Positions 27,512 through 39,798 of a stretch of DNA of 64,000 nt are shown one piece after another. Below the pieces are notes generated by a model that was not told the DNA's origin, searched no databases, and saw only the letters and a program-made list of their open reading frames with translations. Position 1 is the first letter of the stretch. Each line of letters opens with the position of its first letter. This DNA is from Vigna angularis (Eukaryota > Streptophyta > Magnoliopsida > Fabales > Fabaceae). Where the stretch lies: NCBI RefSeq assembly GCF_016808095.1, contig NC_068974.1, positions 34,069,090 to 34,133,089 on the forward strand, given 5' to 3'. The position numbers and the translations under genes are program-made.

Positions 27512-30500
27512 ATGGGTTTTGGTCGAACTTCGACCTCGAGAAGTGGAGATTACTTGGAAGGGATGCTTAATGACTATGTTGGAGGAAGAAACAAAGTGAA
27601 GGCTCAGAAAGTTTCCTCCACAAAGTTTGTTGCAGCACTCACTTGTCTTCAGTTTTTCTTTGCAGTTTATGCAACATTCTTATTGTATTACATGGGGCCT
27701 TCCATTGATTTAAGAACCAAACCAGAGTTCACATGGGCTACCAAAATTGCCCAACAGTGGAAACAACTTATGATCACACCCCACGTTATTGGCCGCTACC
27801 AAGAAGCTGCTTCCTCTCTCGTCATGGAGGGTGTTCTTCCCACAAGTCCGTCACAGGTGTGTGAGAATGAGAAGATAGACTTCCAGCAAAAGAAGTCCAA
27901 TGATGTCCAAATGATCAAGTTAAAGAGAGATTTATACGATGAGGTGTTGAACTTCCAAAGCAAAACATTTGGCACTGAGACTCTTCAGGAGCTTATGGCA
28001 ATGAAATCTAAATGGGACTTGAAGGGTCCAAACAGCCCAAAAATCACTGTATTGCTGAACCACTTCAAGAGAAAGACACTCTGTGCTCAGCTTGATTCTT
28101 TGCTCCAACAGACCCTTCCTTTCCATCATGCTTGGGTTCTTTCATTTGGGAGCCCCAATGAGGCCTCATTGAGGAGAATTGTGGAGACCTATAATGACTC
28201 AAGAATCAGCTTCATAAGCTCAAGCTATGATTTCAAGTACTATGGAAGGTTCCAAATGGCTCTTCAGACTGATGCTGATCTTGTGTACGTTATTGATGAT
28301 GACATGATTCCTGGAAGGAAGATGTTGCAGATTTTGGCGCACGTGGCTGGGACAGAAAAATACAAGAATTCTGTTTTGGGGAGTATTGGAAGGATTTTGC
28401 CTTTTAGACAGAAGGATTTCACGTTTCCAAGTTACAGAAAATTTCGATCTAAGGAAGCAGGGTTGTATTTACCCGATCCTGCTTACGATATCACAGTTGA
28501 TAAAATTGTGCAGGTGGATTTTCTATCTAGTTCATGGTTTCTCTCTGCTGATCTTGTTAAGACACTGTTCATTGAGACACCTTTTACCTTCTCAACTGGT
28601 GAAGATCTGCACCTCAGGTTTGTCAATTTCTACACTCTTACATCATGTCGACAATTTCTTCTACCATTTTACGAAGATTTTTTCTTCTGGGGTGATAAAA
28701 AATTATGACTTTATTTGGTGATAAAAGATCCAACTGACTGCGAAATTGAGTTGAAAGCTGACCCATACAAGTCAAACATTCATGATTTGACTAAGCCAAA
28801 TAGGATCTGGTAGTGTTCAACTAGTTGATGACATTAGGTTCAGAAACACTAATAAGTAGTACAAGTTGCAATAAACGTCATAAAAGGAAATATACTGTTT
28901 GTCAAATGTCAAACAAAGTAAATGCGTGTATCATGGACAGTCCAATTATCTTTTTCCTCATTTGTCCTCACAAAAGGAAGACAATTTTTTGCCACTTTTT
29001 TTAATTCAAAGTTTTGATCCATGAATTAATTTCAACAAAGCATTTCCCTGGAACCACTCTTATACTTCTGCATGATTATACTTGCTGAAAATTTGTTATC
29101 ATTTTTATTACTGCAGCTATCAGCTTCAGAAGTACAAAAATGCTGGTTCCTTTGTTCTTCCAGTAGACCCTAAGGACAAGGAAACTTGGGGAGATAGTGA
29201 ACACAGGCTTGCATATGTATCTGAAACCACAGTGATTTTCAAGGACATAGTTCAGGTCAGAGATGATCAATGGTGGAAAGCACTATCCACTGGTTATGTG
29301 ACTCAATGGGCTGCAATGTACCCACAAAAAGTTGATGCACTCTTCTATGCTCACTCGGTTGATGAAGTGAAAGTGCTGGCACCACTTCTTGAAAAATTTA
29401 GGTCCACAGTTGGCAAGAAGGCCTACATTGTTGTCTCTGGAGGCAGTTTCTGCACTTGTGAAGATGCTGCAACAGCTCTCAAATGGCCTACAATGGTCTG
29501 CAAAGAACGTCGATTCAAGATTTTTGATTTGGCCATTGGATCACTTTCTGGGGTATCAGACTCAGAGGCACCAGTGATACACGCAGTGTATACCAGCATG
29601 AAGGGTTTGATCAAAATTCACAACCCCAGTGTAGTGATCACTGTTGCTGACATTAACCCTCATGTGAGAAAAGCTCTTAAGATGGCCTCAGAAACCAACT
29701 CAAACGCTACCACATTGGTTCTTTTACCCAGGGCATCAGTGTCTCAAGTTCTCTGGATGGCTGATCTGCGTTCAACAGCATTACCAAGTAAGACTATTCA
29801 ATATACAATTGTTCATCTCTAGTTTATTCTTGATTTATCTTCAATATAAAAACTCAAACTAGTACATAATGCATAAAGGATGATGAGTCTCTGCTTAGTG
29901 AAAATTGGTTAGCTAATTCAATTATGCATTCACTTTAACATGTTATTTAATCACAAGCAGAGAATGAAAGCATGATAATTCTATGGTTGATCATGTAAAA
30001 TTTTAACCAATGAATACGTATTAAACTCAACTTTGCCTTGCAGATTGGAATCGGATGAGGATTTCTGTGAACATCATCACCCAAAACAGAGCCAATTCAC
30101 TAACAAGGCTTCTGAAATCTCTAAGCAATGCCTACTATCTTGGAGATGAAATTCCCATTACCTTCAACATGGATAGCAGGGTAGATGAGGAAACTATAAG
30201 AGTAGTAGGTTCATTTGAGTGGCCTCATGGACCCAAAACCCTGAGAAGGAGAATAATCCAAGGTGGTCTCATTCGTGCTGTGAGTGAAAGTTGGTATCCA
30301 TCATCAGATGATGACTTTGGTCTCCTACTGGAAGATGACATTGAAGTTTCCCCTTACTACTACCTATGGATCAAATATGCACTCATGGCTTACCACTATG
30401 ACCCTCAAGTTTCTCTCCCAGAGCTCTCCTCCATCTCCCTCTACACTCCAAAGCTCGTTGAAGTTGTCAAAGAGAGACCAAAATGGAATGCCACAGAATT

Positions 30501-31065
30501 CTTCAAACACATTCACCCCAACACACCTTACCTTCACCAATTACCATGCAGCTGGGGGGCAGTGTTCTTCCCCAAGCATTGGAGAGAGTTCTATGTATAC
30601 ATGAACATGAGGTTCACTGAGGATGCCAAATCCAACCCTGTTCAAATTCCAAAATCTAGAACAAATGGATGGCAGGCTTCATGGAAGAAGTTCCTGATAG
30701 ACATGATGTACCTGAGAGGGTATGTCAGTCTCTACCCAAATTTCCCTCAACAATCAAGCTTTTCAACCAACCATATGGAGCCAGGGGCACATATCAGTGC
30801 AAAAGACAACGTTGTTAAGCATAACATACAGGACTTTGAGGTGCCACTACTGAAAGAAGACTTCAGAAACTTGTTGCCAGCAATGAAGATGCCTCCAGCA
30901 TCAAAGCTCCCATCTTTAAACCTCTTCAATCAACCAGTTTCTCTGAAGGGTCTCAAAGCTGCTGGAGCTAAGCTGGGACAGGATGTGCTAAGATGCAACA
31001 ATGTCACTGAGGTTGTGGCTGTTGATCAAGACACGGGTCTACCTCGTACCTGCTCCAAATTCTGA
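27512..31065 (+). CDS. Membrane-anchored GT-A/GT2-like glycosyltransferase with two modules
   Basis: Three exons (27512-28617, 29117-29787, 30044-31065) join in frame to 932 aa. After a short basic N-terminus comes one hydrophobic segment at about 39-61 (FVAALTCLQFFFAVYATFLL), the layout of a type II Golgi protein. Exon 1 carries a GT-A-like module: a strand-like ITVLLNHFKRKTLCAQLDSL start and VYVIDDDMIPG, with Asp 262-264 as the likely metal/nucleotide-sugar site. Exon 3 carries a second: RISVNIITQNRANSLTRLLK and LLLEDDIEV, acidic residues 689-691. The family is a conserved plant glycosyltransferase 2-like group of unknown substrate (the Arabidopsis relatives I have in mind are At5g60700/At5g12260, from memory). 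The donor sugar, acceptor and compartment are not established by the sequence. No frameshift or missing segment is visible. Confidence 0.88.
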
Positions 31066-31718
31066 AAGACTTCGTTATTTTGATTAATTAATTAATTATT
31101 CTTTGTTGTTTTCTTTTTTTTTGTCTGATGCTCAAGTTAAGAATGATTTGTAGTACTATGGTTTTAAATTAAGTGGAAAATAGGATCAGCAATTTTGCTG
31201 TTTGGGGAATAAGAATGAGGTAACTCATGTTTTCCCAAGAGGCAATCCCAGAGATACAATTGTAATTAATTGTTGATATTCATAAATTACTATGTTAAGA
31301 TTTTCTGCAAGTTTAAGTAACGTAGCTATATGCCAACTTTGTGTTGTGGAATCCTTCCAAATAGAATCGATCTTAATTAGAACATGAGATTTTAAAAATT
31401 CTTTTTTAGATTTCATTTCAAGTACATTAAACTCTCTTTTAAAATAGTTAAGAAGTGAATTTCAAATATCATTATCCTAAATTTTTGTTTTAGGAAATCT
31501 TAAACAGACTTGGTTGTGCATTGTGCATAGTGTAAGACTTGTTTAAGGACTGATATGTCATTGATGAAGAAAAAATAAGTTTGACTTTACTATCCATTCT
31601 TCTGATGTTTATTAACGCTCTCTTTGTTTTCGAAGACGGAAATACAGGCACGGATATGCAAAGAAAGTTCAAAATTCTTTTTTTCGCACTAATGAAGATT
31701 TGTGAAGAAACGAGGGTA

Positions 31719-31756
<38 letters not shown>

Positions 31757-32149
31757 GTTTTCATTATATATTTATAATAATAAAAATTGTAAAACCATAC
31801 ATCATCCACTCTATGTTGCCTACCTTTGCTTCTTTTATGCTAACTTTTCCGTGTATGAAAATAAAATGATATAATGATTGTTTCTTTATCCGCAAACCTT
31901 TGTATAGATGTATAATATGAAAATAAAATAATGTATTTACTTTCTCTGCCAACCGTCTCATCCAAATATATAGTATTTAAATTAATATAATGTAAAAATC
32001 TAAATTTTGGGTACCTATCACATTAATCATGGATAATTGGTTATAACCAATATTTTTTCTTTTTTTTTGGAAACAATCAAGCTAAAATATTTGTTGGATT
32101 GTAATTTGAGAAAGATCACTTAATTATTAGGTATTGATGAAGGTAAGGA
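31066..32149. other. Intergenic region after the glycosyltransferase gene
   Basis: It begins with the probable 3'UTR (T-rich, to about 31200). It also contains an (AT)n run at about 31724-31750 and AT-rich DNA. Several 60-65-codon minus-strand frames occur with no motif and are treated as chance. Confidence 0.55.
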
Positions 32150-32890
32150 TTTTAATATGGGAGTTAACAATATATTGAAGTTTATAGAGGAAAATTGTGT
32201 GTACCAATGATAAGTTGAAACATATGATTTTTTATGAAAGACACAAAAGTCGACTTAATTTGTATCTAGACATGATTAAGATGTATCAGGATTTAAAGAA
32301 ATTATTTTGGTGGTTAGGTATGGAGAAGGATGTAGCTCAATATATAATAATTTGTTCGACTTGTCAAAAAGTTAAGATAGTACATTAGAGACCTGAAGGT
32401 TTGTTATAATAAATTGTAATGAACTTTGTTACTAACTTGCCATAGTCACTAAGAAGGCATGATATTATTTGGGTGGTGGTGGATTGTTTGACAAAGAGTC
32501 TCTATTTTCTACCTATGAGTCGATGATGGATATAATCAAACTAGCACAGTTGTGTATCAATGAGATAGTCAAGTTATACGGAGTACCTTCTAGTATAATA
32601 TCAGACAAGGATTCTAGATTCACATCCAGGTTTTGACAAACTCTATAAGATGCTTTTGGGAGTAGGTTAAGGATGAACTTTTTGTATCATTGTTAAATGG
32701 ATGGTCAATCTAAAAGAACAATCGAGACAATAGAAGATTTGTTGAGATCTTATGTTGGATCATGTGAACACTTGGAATGAGGTGTTGCCTTTAGTGAAAT
32801 TTACCTATAACTACCACGTGAATATTGGAATAACTCCTTATGAAACCTTGTATGATAGAAAATGTATTACTTCTCTATATTAGTATTAAG
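32150..32890 (+). pseudogene. Ty3/gypsy integrase remnant
   Basis: A decayed polyprotein fragment on the + strand, readable only across stops and frame changes. From about 32150 the sequence resembles the linker before the integrase zinc finger. At 32230-32380 the zinc-finger region reads KMYQDLKKLFWWLGMEKDVA followed by CSTCQKVK, but the second His of the HHCC set is replaced (a LYLD-like segment). Next come a WVVVD segment (first catalytic Asp region, about 32470), an ISDKDSRFTS segment (second Asp, about 32600) and a TIETIEDLLRS segment (Glu region, about 32730). No LTRs, RT or gag are found nearby. A 32-bp direct duplication (starting 32869 and 32901) follows it. It is a fossil fragment. 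Confidence 0.85.
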
Positions 32891-32932
32891 ATGGAGAATG
32901 ACTTCTCTATATTAGTATTAAGATGGAAAATG
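32869..32932 (+). repeat. 32-bp tandem duplication
   Basis: Two nearly identical 32-bp units start at 32869 and 32901, each opening ACTTCTCTATATTAGTATTA, at the right edge of the gypsy fragment. Confidence 0.85.
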
Positions 32933-33384
32933 AGGGATGAAAGAAAGATATGAAAAATACTTTTATCTTTTTCTTATAATAAATGAATTTTTGAAGACGG
33001 AAATTTTGATTGTGAAAAGAATTGTAAAGACCATGTTTCGCTCTACTTTTGATTCATCTTTGTCAACTTTCTCTCGTGTATACATAGTATGAAATAAAAC
33101 GATATAATAATATAATGATAATAATATAATATAAATTAAATATTAGAAGGAAATGAGGTTACCATATTTTCCTTTTTTTTTTCTCTCACACGTCCCAAAC
33201 ACACTGCATCTTCTTTTTTTAATCTCAACCAAATTAGTCTTTAAACACTCCATCCACAATTAAATTTTCAATGCATAATAGAGTTAGCAAAGAAAGTAAC
33301 ATATTATATTATTTTATTTTCATATTATTCATGACGGAAATATTAACATAGAAAGAAATAATTATTATATTATTTTATTTTCAT

Positions 33385-33570
33385 ATGATTGAAAGGATAA
33401 ACCGAAACAAATACATTCGTCAGATTTTTTATCAACCCATTCCAATAATCAATTATATAGATCAAAATGATATTTTCACTAAAAATCTTTCGTCTATGCT
33501 TTATTTTCTTTTAAGTTATAACTTAAATATACAACTTAAATATATGTATCAAACCTTATGGAAACTTTAA
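33385..33570 (+). pseudogene. Possible C-terminal copia polyprotein scrap
   Basis: A 61-codon frame contains YIDQNDIFTKNLSS followed by a leucine-rich stretch with YNLNI. This is the pattern seen at the end of Ty1/copia RNase H (YI...Q.ADIFTK.L......L...LNI). Only this short similarity supports the call; it may be coincidental. Confidence 0.3.
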
Positions 33571-34900
33571 TACTTACTTGAAATGAATAATACAAATATA
33601 TATAATTTGCATAATAGTTAATATTATTTATTAAATCAAATGACTACGTCTTTAAAAAAATTGTAACGACAAAGATCTCCTCATCTCTTAAGTTATAGCA
33701 ACATTAATCAAATTATTAACATTAGAAACTTCGTCATTTCTTATAAATATCTTTTATAAGTTTTGTGAAATTTTCCTACGAAATAATTTTATCAAAACCA
33801 CTTTCTATTTGATTAATATTATTTTCGAAAACTATATATTTTATTTTTCACGTGTGATAGTGGTAAATTAAAAATATTAATTTTATATGCATCTTAATTT
33901 TCCGGTTGCAATTTCAACATTTTTTCCAATTTTAATTATTAGTTTTCATTATTTTAAATTTTAAAAATTTAACCCTCTTTATTTCGTCTGCAACTACGGA
34001 ATACAATCGAAGTATGATGATGCAATACTGATTATAATAAAGAAAATAATAAAATATTTAAATTAAAGTGGAAAACGTTTCACTGTAGCTTCTCAATTAC
34101 TTTTTTATATTTAAATATTGTATACATTTTTTAATTCACCAAATAAATATAAGAAAAACCTGATATAACAAATTAAAAAATAAAAAAACACTATAGCACA
34201 CAGAAAATGTGATACTGTTGAATTAGTGGGAAATAGAAGAAGTCTAACATATTCTAAGCTATTGTCACTGAAGATAATTGAAACTATAAGGAGAAAAGAT
34301 AAGAGTGTAAGATTCTGGTAACATGCAATGCATATGCAACTATCATTTTTCAATTTAGATAAGTCATGAGAAGTGTGGGTGAAGATCCACTAACTATAAC
34401 ATCGGGGACATATAAGTCATTCCACGTCAATAATAATAAGAAAAATATATTTTTAACAAATTTTTTTTATAATTATTTTATATGGTAGTTTGTGACTGGT
34501 GAAATGAAACAATCTATTGTAAAAAAGTGTTAAAAAAATTGTTAACAGAGAAAAATGAGATTTTCGTTGGATTAGTTGACCAAAGACTTGAGAAGTGTGT
34601 TTTTACCATTTTGCCTAACCATTTCCGGTGCAACAACAGTGGTAGAGGGTTGAATAGGAAATATTTTCCTAAAGTTTTTACCGCATTGAGCGCGAGAAAA
34701 GGGTTTCTGGCTTCACTCACTCTCACTTTAAGTAGTTGTAGCAATTACCGATGAGACTTGCGTATTGTATTTTGAATTAAATTACGACGCCGCGAGCCTC
34801 CAGTTTCTTTCCCATTCATTTTCCCGGGAAAGTTTCTGTTTGGCTTGCCAGAAAATCTCAGAGTTTCTCTCAGAAACATAAAAGGCGCTTCGAGGCGAGC
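33571..34900. other. Intergenic region before TPST
   Basis: AT-rich to about 34500, then rising in GC towards the TPST promoter. Overlapping 75-80-codon frames on both strands at 34514-34754 have no recognisable domain. The first segment contains short diverged repeats but no element with readable ends. Confidence 0.5.
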
Positions 34901-34950
34901 GAGTGGGACCGCATCGGAGTCCCAACTCACAAAAACACTTCTGCGAATTT

Positions 34951-35084
34951 ATGAGCACGAGATCCCGTAATTCGATACAGGTAGGTCCATTACCTAACAT
35001 TTTTCATTCATCCATGTCAGTGTCTCTCTCTCTCTCTCTACACGCCTCGTTAGGGTTTTTACTTGTTCTTTCTTGCAGGAGTAG
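34951..35084 (+). promoter_or_regulatory. TPST leader: predicted 5'UTR intron and a spanning upstream ORF
   Basis: A good donor (CAG|GTAGGT, intron from 34981) and acceptor (TTCTTGCAG, ending 35078) define a 98-bp leader intron containing a CT run. If spliced, an ATG at 34951 opens a frame of 11 codons that crosses the junction and stops at TAG 35082-35084, 18 nt before the main ATG at 35103. If the intron is retained the same frame instead runs on past 35103 in another frame. The splice sites and frames are read directly; any effect on translation is inference. Confidence 0.5.
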
Positions 35085-35102
35085 TGTAGGGGGATTTCGT
35101 GT

Positions 35103-38100
35103 ATGGATCCTACTCTCAAGCTCTGCGCCTTCTTCCTCGTTCTTGTCGGATTAGGTAAAATCATTGCTCGTTTTTTTTTTTTGGGACTTGCTTGTCCTGT
35201 TCTGGTTTTTTTGGATTGAGTTGTGGTTGATTTTGATGTTTTTTGGTGTCAGTGAACGGTTCTTTTGCGGAAAATGATTTTGCACAGTGCGAAAGCGTTG
35301 TTAAGAGATGGACACGTACTTCGCTAGATGAGGAAACGACAAAGGAGGATAAACATATGCTGAGGGATTTGCTGTTTTTCTTGCATGTTCCTCGAACGGG
35401 AGGGAGAACGTATTTTCACTGGTAATTTAATTCCTGATGTGTGTTTTAATTCTGAGCATTTTCTCCTTAATTCAATTTGTTAACCTGTTTCGTTGTTCTG
35501 TTGTTTCTGTAGTTTTTTGAAAAAGTTGTATCCCAGCTATCTGGAGTGTCCTCGCTCTTATGATAAGTTGCGCTTTGATCCAAGGTGCTGCCTGAGTTCG
35601 TTATTTTAGTCATTGTTGTTCTTTAATTATTATGCTTGCATGTGAGTTTTTTTTTCTAAATATTTTAAAATGCTAAATTGAGTGTTTTGGGTGTTGGTGG
35701 AGTAAAGTTGGTCGCATTTTTAGTGAGTAGTAGTCCCCCTCTGGCTAATTGTGGGCTTGTGGGTTTTGATGCTGGTGCTTTTTGACATTAAAGGTCACTA
35801 AAGCTTTTTAGGAATGGCTTAAATTGCATTTTTTTTGAGCTGATGTGAGTTTGTGACTGTTGAGCTGTCTACAATATTATAATATCAATAATGGCCTTCA
35901 GAACTTGTTAAGCTCGCTGACATTTCCCTTGCCAAGTTTAGGACATTGTTGCACATAGTTATAACCCACGTCTCTGTAGATCTGGACATTTTCAGCTCCT
36001 TTTCTGTTCATTTTACACACTAAAATGAGCAGAATTCACAGCAGTTTTTATGATATTTTTAATAAAATTATGACAGATCATCACAGCTGTTTTTTCTTCG
36101 CATCTAAAGCATAGCAACTTCTATAAGGTCACAACACTCTCACCATAGTCTTAGTCCATTGCTGAAAACCCATAATTTAGATTAAAAAAAGTACACTATA
36201 AAATCCAACATAATACTTATTTTTGTGTTCTATTGTATTTTGGAATTTGCAGTAAACCAAAATGCAGGCTGTTAGTTACACATGATGACTATAGCATGAC
36301 ATCCAAACTTCCAAGGGAGAGAACTTCTGTTGTTACCATACTTAGGGATCCAGTTGACCGTGTATTTAGTACATATGAATTTTCAATAGAGGTTGCAGCT
36401 AGATTTTTGGTGCATCCAAACTTGACCTCTGCAACAAAGATGGCTCTACGCTTAAGCTCTAAGACTAAAGGAGTAAGCACACTGGATATATGGCCGTGGA
36501 AGTATCTCGTTCCATGGATGAGAGAAGATCTATTTGCTAGGGTATGTTTATTTTATTTTGTTGTTTGACATTGGCCTTTTTGTGAATTTTATTTCCAAGC
36601 TTCTAAATCCGTATAAGGTTTTAAGAGTCTATTACTTTTACATGTTTTTCTGTACTTCTATGTGATGTATTCATGATTGATGTAGATCTTAATTGACAGA
36701 GAGATGCCAGGTATAGTAGGGGACAGAATATCAATGAGAGCAATGATTCTTATGACATGGAAGATTTTGCAATGCCATTACAAGAATACATCAATGATCC
36801 TGTGGCTGTGGATGTTGTACATAATGGAGCCACATTCCAGGTACTACAGCAACTGTTTGTTTAGCAGTGTGGACATTCTTATGCTTCATCATTTTCAGGA
36901 AATACTAGAATGTCTCACTGTTTTCTGACATCGTTATTCAACTGTATCTTTCCTAGAACTTCTCTGTGTTGTAATATCACTAATAATCAATGCAAAAATA
37001 AAAAATAAAAAATTGGTGCATATAATTTTTTAGCCACGAGACTGCTTACCCATTTTATTGTTGTATGATCTACTCTTGCCTTATGCCTTAACAAACACCA
37101 ATACCGTAGCTTTCATTTAAATATAAGGCTAACTAGATAGGATGTGCAGTGCTTAATTTTAGTTGTATTTATATCCTGCCAAATCTAAATCCCCAAATGT
37201 AATTAAAAGCTGAAATCATGTATGCATGGAGTTTCTTGATAATGCTGTCTGTATTATATGTAATTGAGTTTGGTTTACCGCTCAATTATCAGGTTGCAGG
37301 TTTGACAAACAATTCTTATATAGCAGAGGCACATGAAGTGCGCCATTGTGTACAGAAATACAAAACCCTTGGTAAATATGTGCTACAAGTTGCAAAGGTA
37401 TTAAATAAGCTTTTCAAGTGAGATAGTTGTATTCATTTAGTTTTTGCTTCCCATACTGATCCTTTCTTCAACACTATAGCGACTCATGCTTGTATATATT
37501 GCAGAAGAGACTGGATGATATGTTGTACGTTGGTCTAACAGAGGAACACAGAGAATCTGCAACGAAATTTGCAAATGTGGTTGGTACTCAAGTGATATCA
37601 CAGCTCAATGCCCCGAAGTCTAGCCTGGAAACTACTGATAATACAGGTAAGTGTGGTTAAACACTTTGTGTGTCAAACCTTTTCTGATGTTACAAAAGCA
37701 AAGGTGTCTAAAATGTTGCACAATTTTGAGAATGATGGTAGCACTCATTCTTTTTTGTTTGAGGATCATATCATATTCTTGCTTGCACCAAAACGTGTTA
37801 CATTTTCTGATGTGTGTAGTATCACATTTTGAAATGACCATTGAGTAGTATTTTGGTGTTGACATTTATAGTCTTGTCTTGGATATATATTGTGATGTAT
37901 TTTCATTGACATATGGCATTGATCGTGTACTTGCACTACAGAAAGGAGTTCATTTTCGAATTCTGATCTGGATACCATTGAACATCAGGTTAGAAGCGTC
38001 TCTTTGATGTAAGAGCTTTGTTATTGAAATTTGAATATGGAAAGCATTCTTACAACTTTTCTTACTGTAAAACAGAATAGCACCTTGAACAGGGAAGGAA

Positions 38101-39798
38101 GTGAGGTTACTACAAGTGAAGGGGGAGAAGCAACAGAATCTAATGTAAGTTTGTTTTCTTAGCAAGTGTGGCTGTTTCATTGGCTTGCTAGTTATTATCT
38201 GTTTCTCATATTTAAACTGCATGTTGATCCGTTATTTATTTTAGATGACTGTTGGAGAACTAATGGATGCTTATGAACTCTGTATTGCCAATTTACGGAA
38301 GGCTCAGTCACGCCGACGTATAGCTTCCTTGAAGAGGATTTCTCCAGTGAACTTTACAAAGGAGGTAAGCTTAGTAGTTCTAGTGTTCACATAATGTCAT
38401 TCTACCATGTGGGTGTGAATTTCTATTCCTCCACAACTCACTCTTCAGGTATAGACACGAACGGCTGTCCAGAATATGTATTTCTTACATGGATTGGTGA
38501 TGCCTGTATTTCGAGCTATTTAGACTTGGAATTCGGTTTTGAATTCGTGTGTATTGTCTGGGATACCTGTGTGCACTCTTTCATTATGTTAACTTTTGTA
38601 TCTCAAATCATTTGACGGGCTTTTCAAATCAGCAAGGATGTTTTGACATAGAAATTTACGTGCATTGTATATTGGGTTCATACACTGGTTATTTCTAGAA
38701 GTCAATGACAGGCTAATAAAATATATAGGTAAAATGCATATATCGTTACATTTTTCATTGGTATTTATAATGTATGCAAGTGAAACCGCATTAATATATT
38801 TTAGAAATTTATAATATATGATATGAATGTATTGAACTTGTCATACATTGACAAATTGTTTCAACATTTATTACCTTTTTCTTTTGGATTTTTAGTTATT
38901 AAAGACCGAGTCTTTAGTGTCTGATTAATGTTGACATCTGATTTTAGAGTTAGATTGGAAATTTCCTGTTAGCTTTTGCTATTGCGTTGTGCCTTTCTAA
39001 TGATTTGTGATTTTACAGGCACGTCTTCAGGTTCCTGAAGAGGTTCTCCATGAGATACGATCTCTTAATGACCTCGACTTGCAGCTCTACGAATATGCAA
39101 GAGCCATTTTCAATAAACAACATAAAACGTCGTTACTGATTAATGAGGTATGATGCTGGTTTTATACATTTTATCTATTAAGATGATCATATTCACGGGA
39201 TTTAATGGTTGAAGAAGACTGGGAGTCTTAATTTTGCACAACTGGAAATTAAAAAAAAAAATGAAGCATTCTAATAGTAACTTCGAGGACTTGATTATAG
39301 TTACTATGTTATGCGTATAATTTCTTTAAATTTAATCTTGGGACAACTTTCTAACAAATTGTTGTATATGGCTCATCTGTATTACATTGGAATTTTAATG
39401 AAAGGCATCTACAAATTTTAAAACCCGATATTTCTTTGTGAAACATATATGTGAAGGATGTGTGTATATCCATGAAATGAAGTTTATTTATATGTAGAAA
39501 AAGCATAAAATGAGTAAGGTATTACTCTGTAAAGCTGGCCTCACGACCACATTTGGTAATCTTAAATCTATATGCACGTGGAAGGGGGCAACTGCCTGAA
39601 GACTTTGGTGACTTGCACCGAAATTGTCTTGAATTTGATTTATTTTACTATGTTGCATTGCAGGATAGTTGGGACAACTTTAGCTCTGCATATGGCCTCT
39701 GGAGGGTCGTTACACTAGCAATTACTTTTGTCTTTTTCTTTTTCATATTCTTACTAATTGTAAACGCGAGAAGAAGAACGTGGAAAGTTAAGAAGTGA
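35103..39798 (+). CDS. TPST: Tyrosylprotein sulfotransferase (TPST)
   Basis: The enzyme transfers sulfate from PAPS to tyrosines of secreted peptide precursors (PSK, PSY and RGF classes) in the Golgi (known for the plant family). Twelve coding exons: 35103-35154, 35253-35421, 35513-35584, 36253-36541, 36700-36840, 37293-37397, 37505-37646, 37942-37988, 38076-38144, 38245-38364, 39019-39147, 39664-39798; all phases agree, giving 489 aa. Residues 1-23 form a signal peptide. FLHVPRTGGRTYFH (60-73) is the 5'-phosphosulfate loop and VVTILRDPVDRVFST (124-138) the 3'-phosphate site, both of the heparan-sulfate-6-O-sulfotransferase type that distinguishes plant from animal TPST. A single C-terminal membrane span (about 460-478) is followed by a basic tail (ARRRTWKVKK), a type I topology. 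A Ser/Thr/Glu-rich low-complexity stretch lies near 310-350. No defect is seen. Confidence 0.95.

Noticed and set aside
34514..35000. Several overlapping 60-76-codon frames on both strands upstream of TPST
   Set aside because: They overlap one another and the TPST leader; the higher GC of the promoter region alone leaves frames open.
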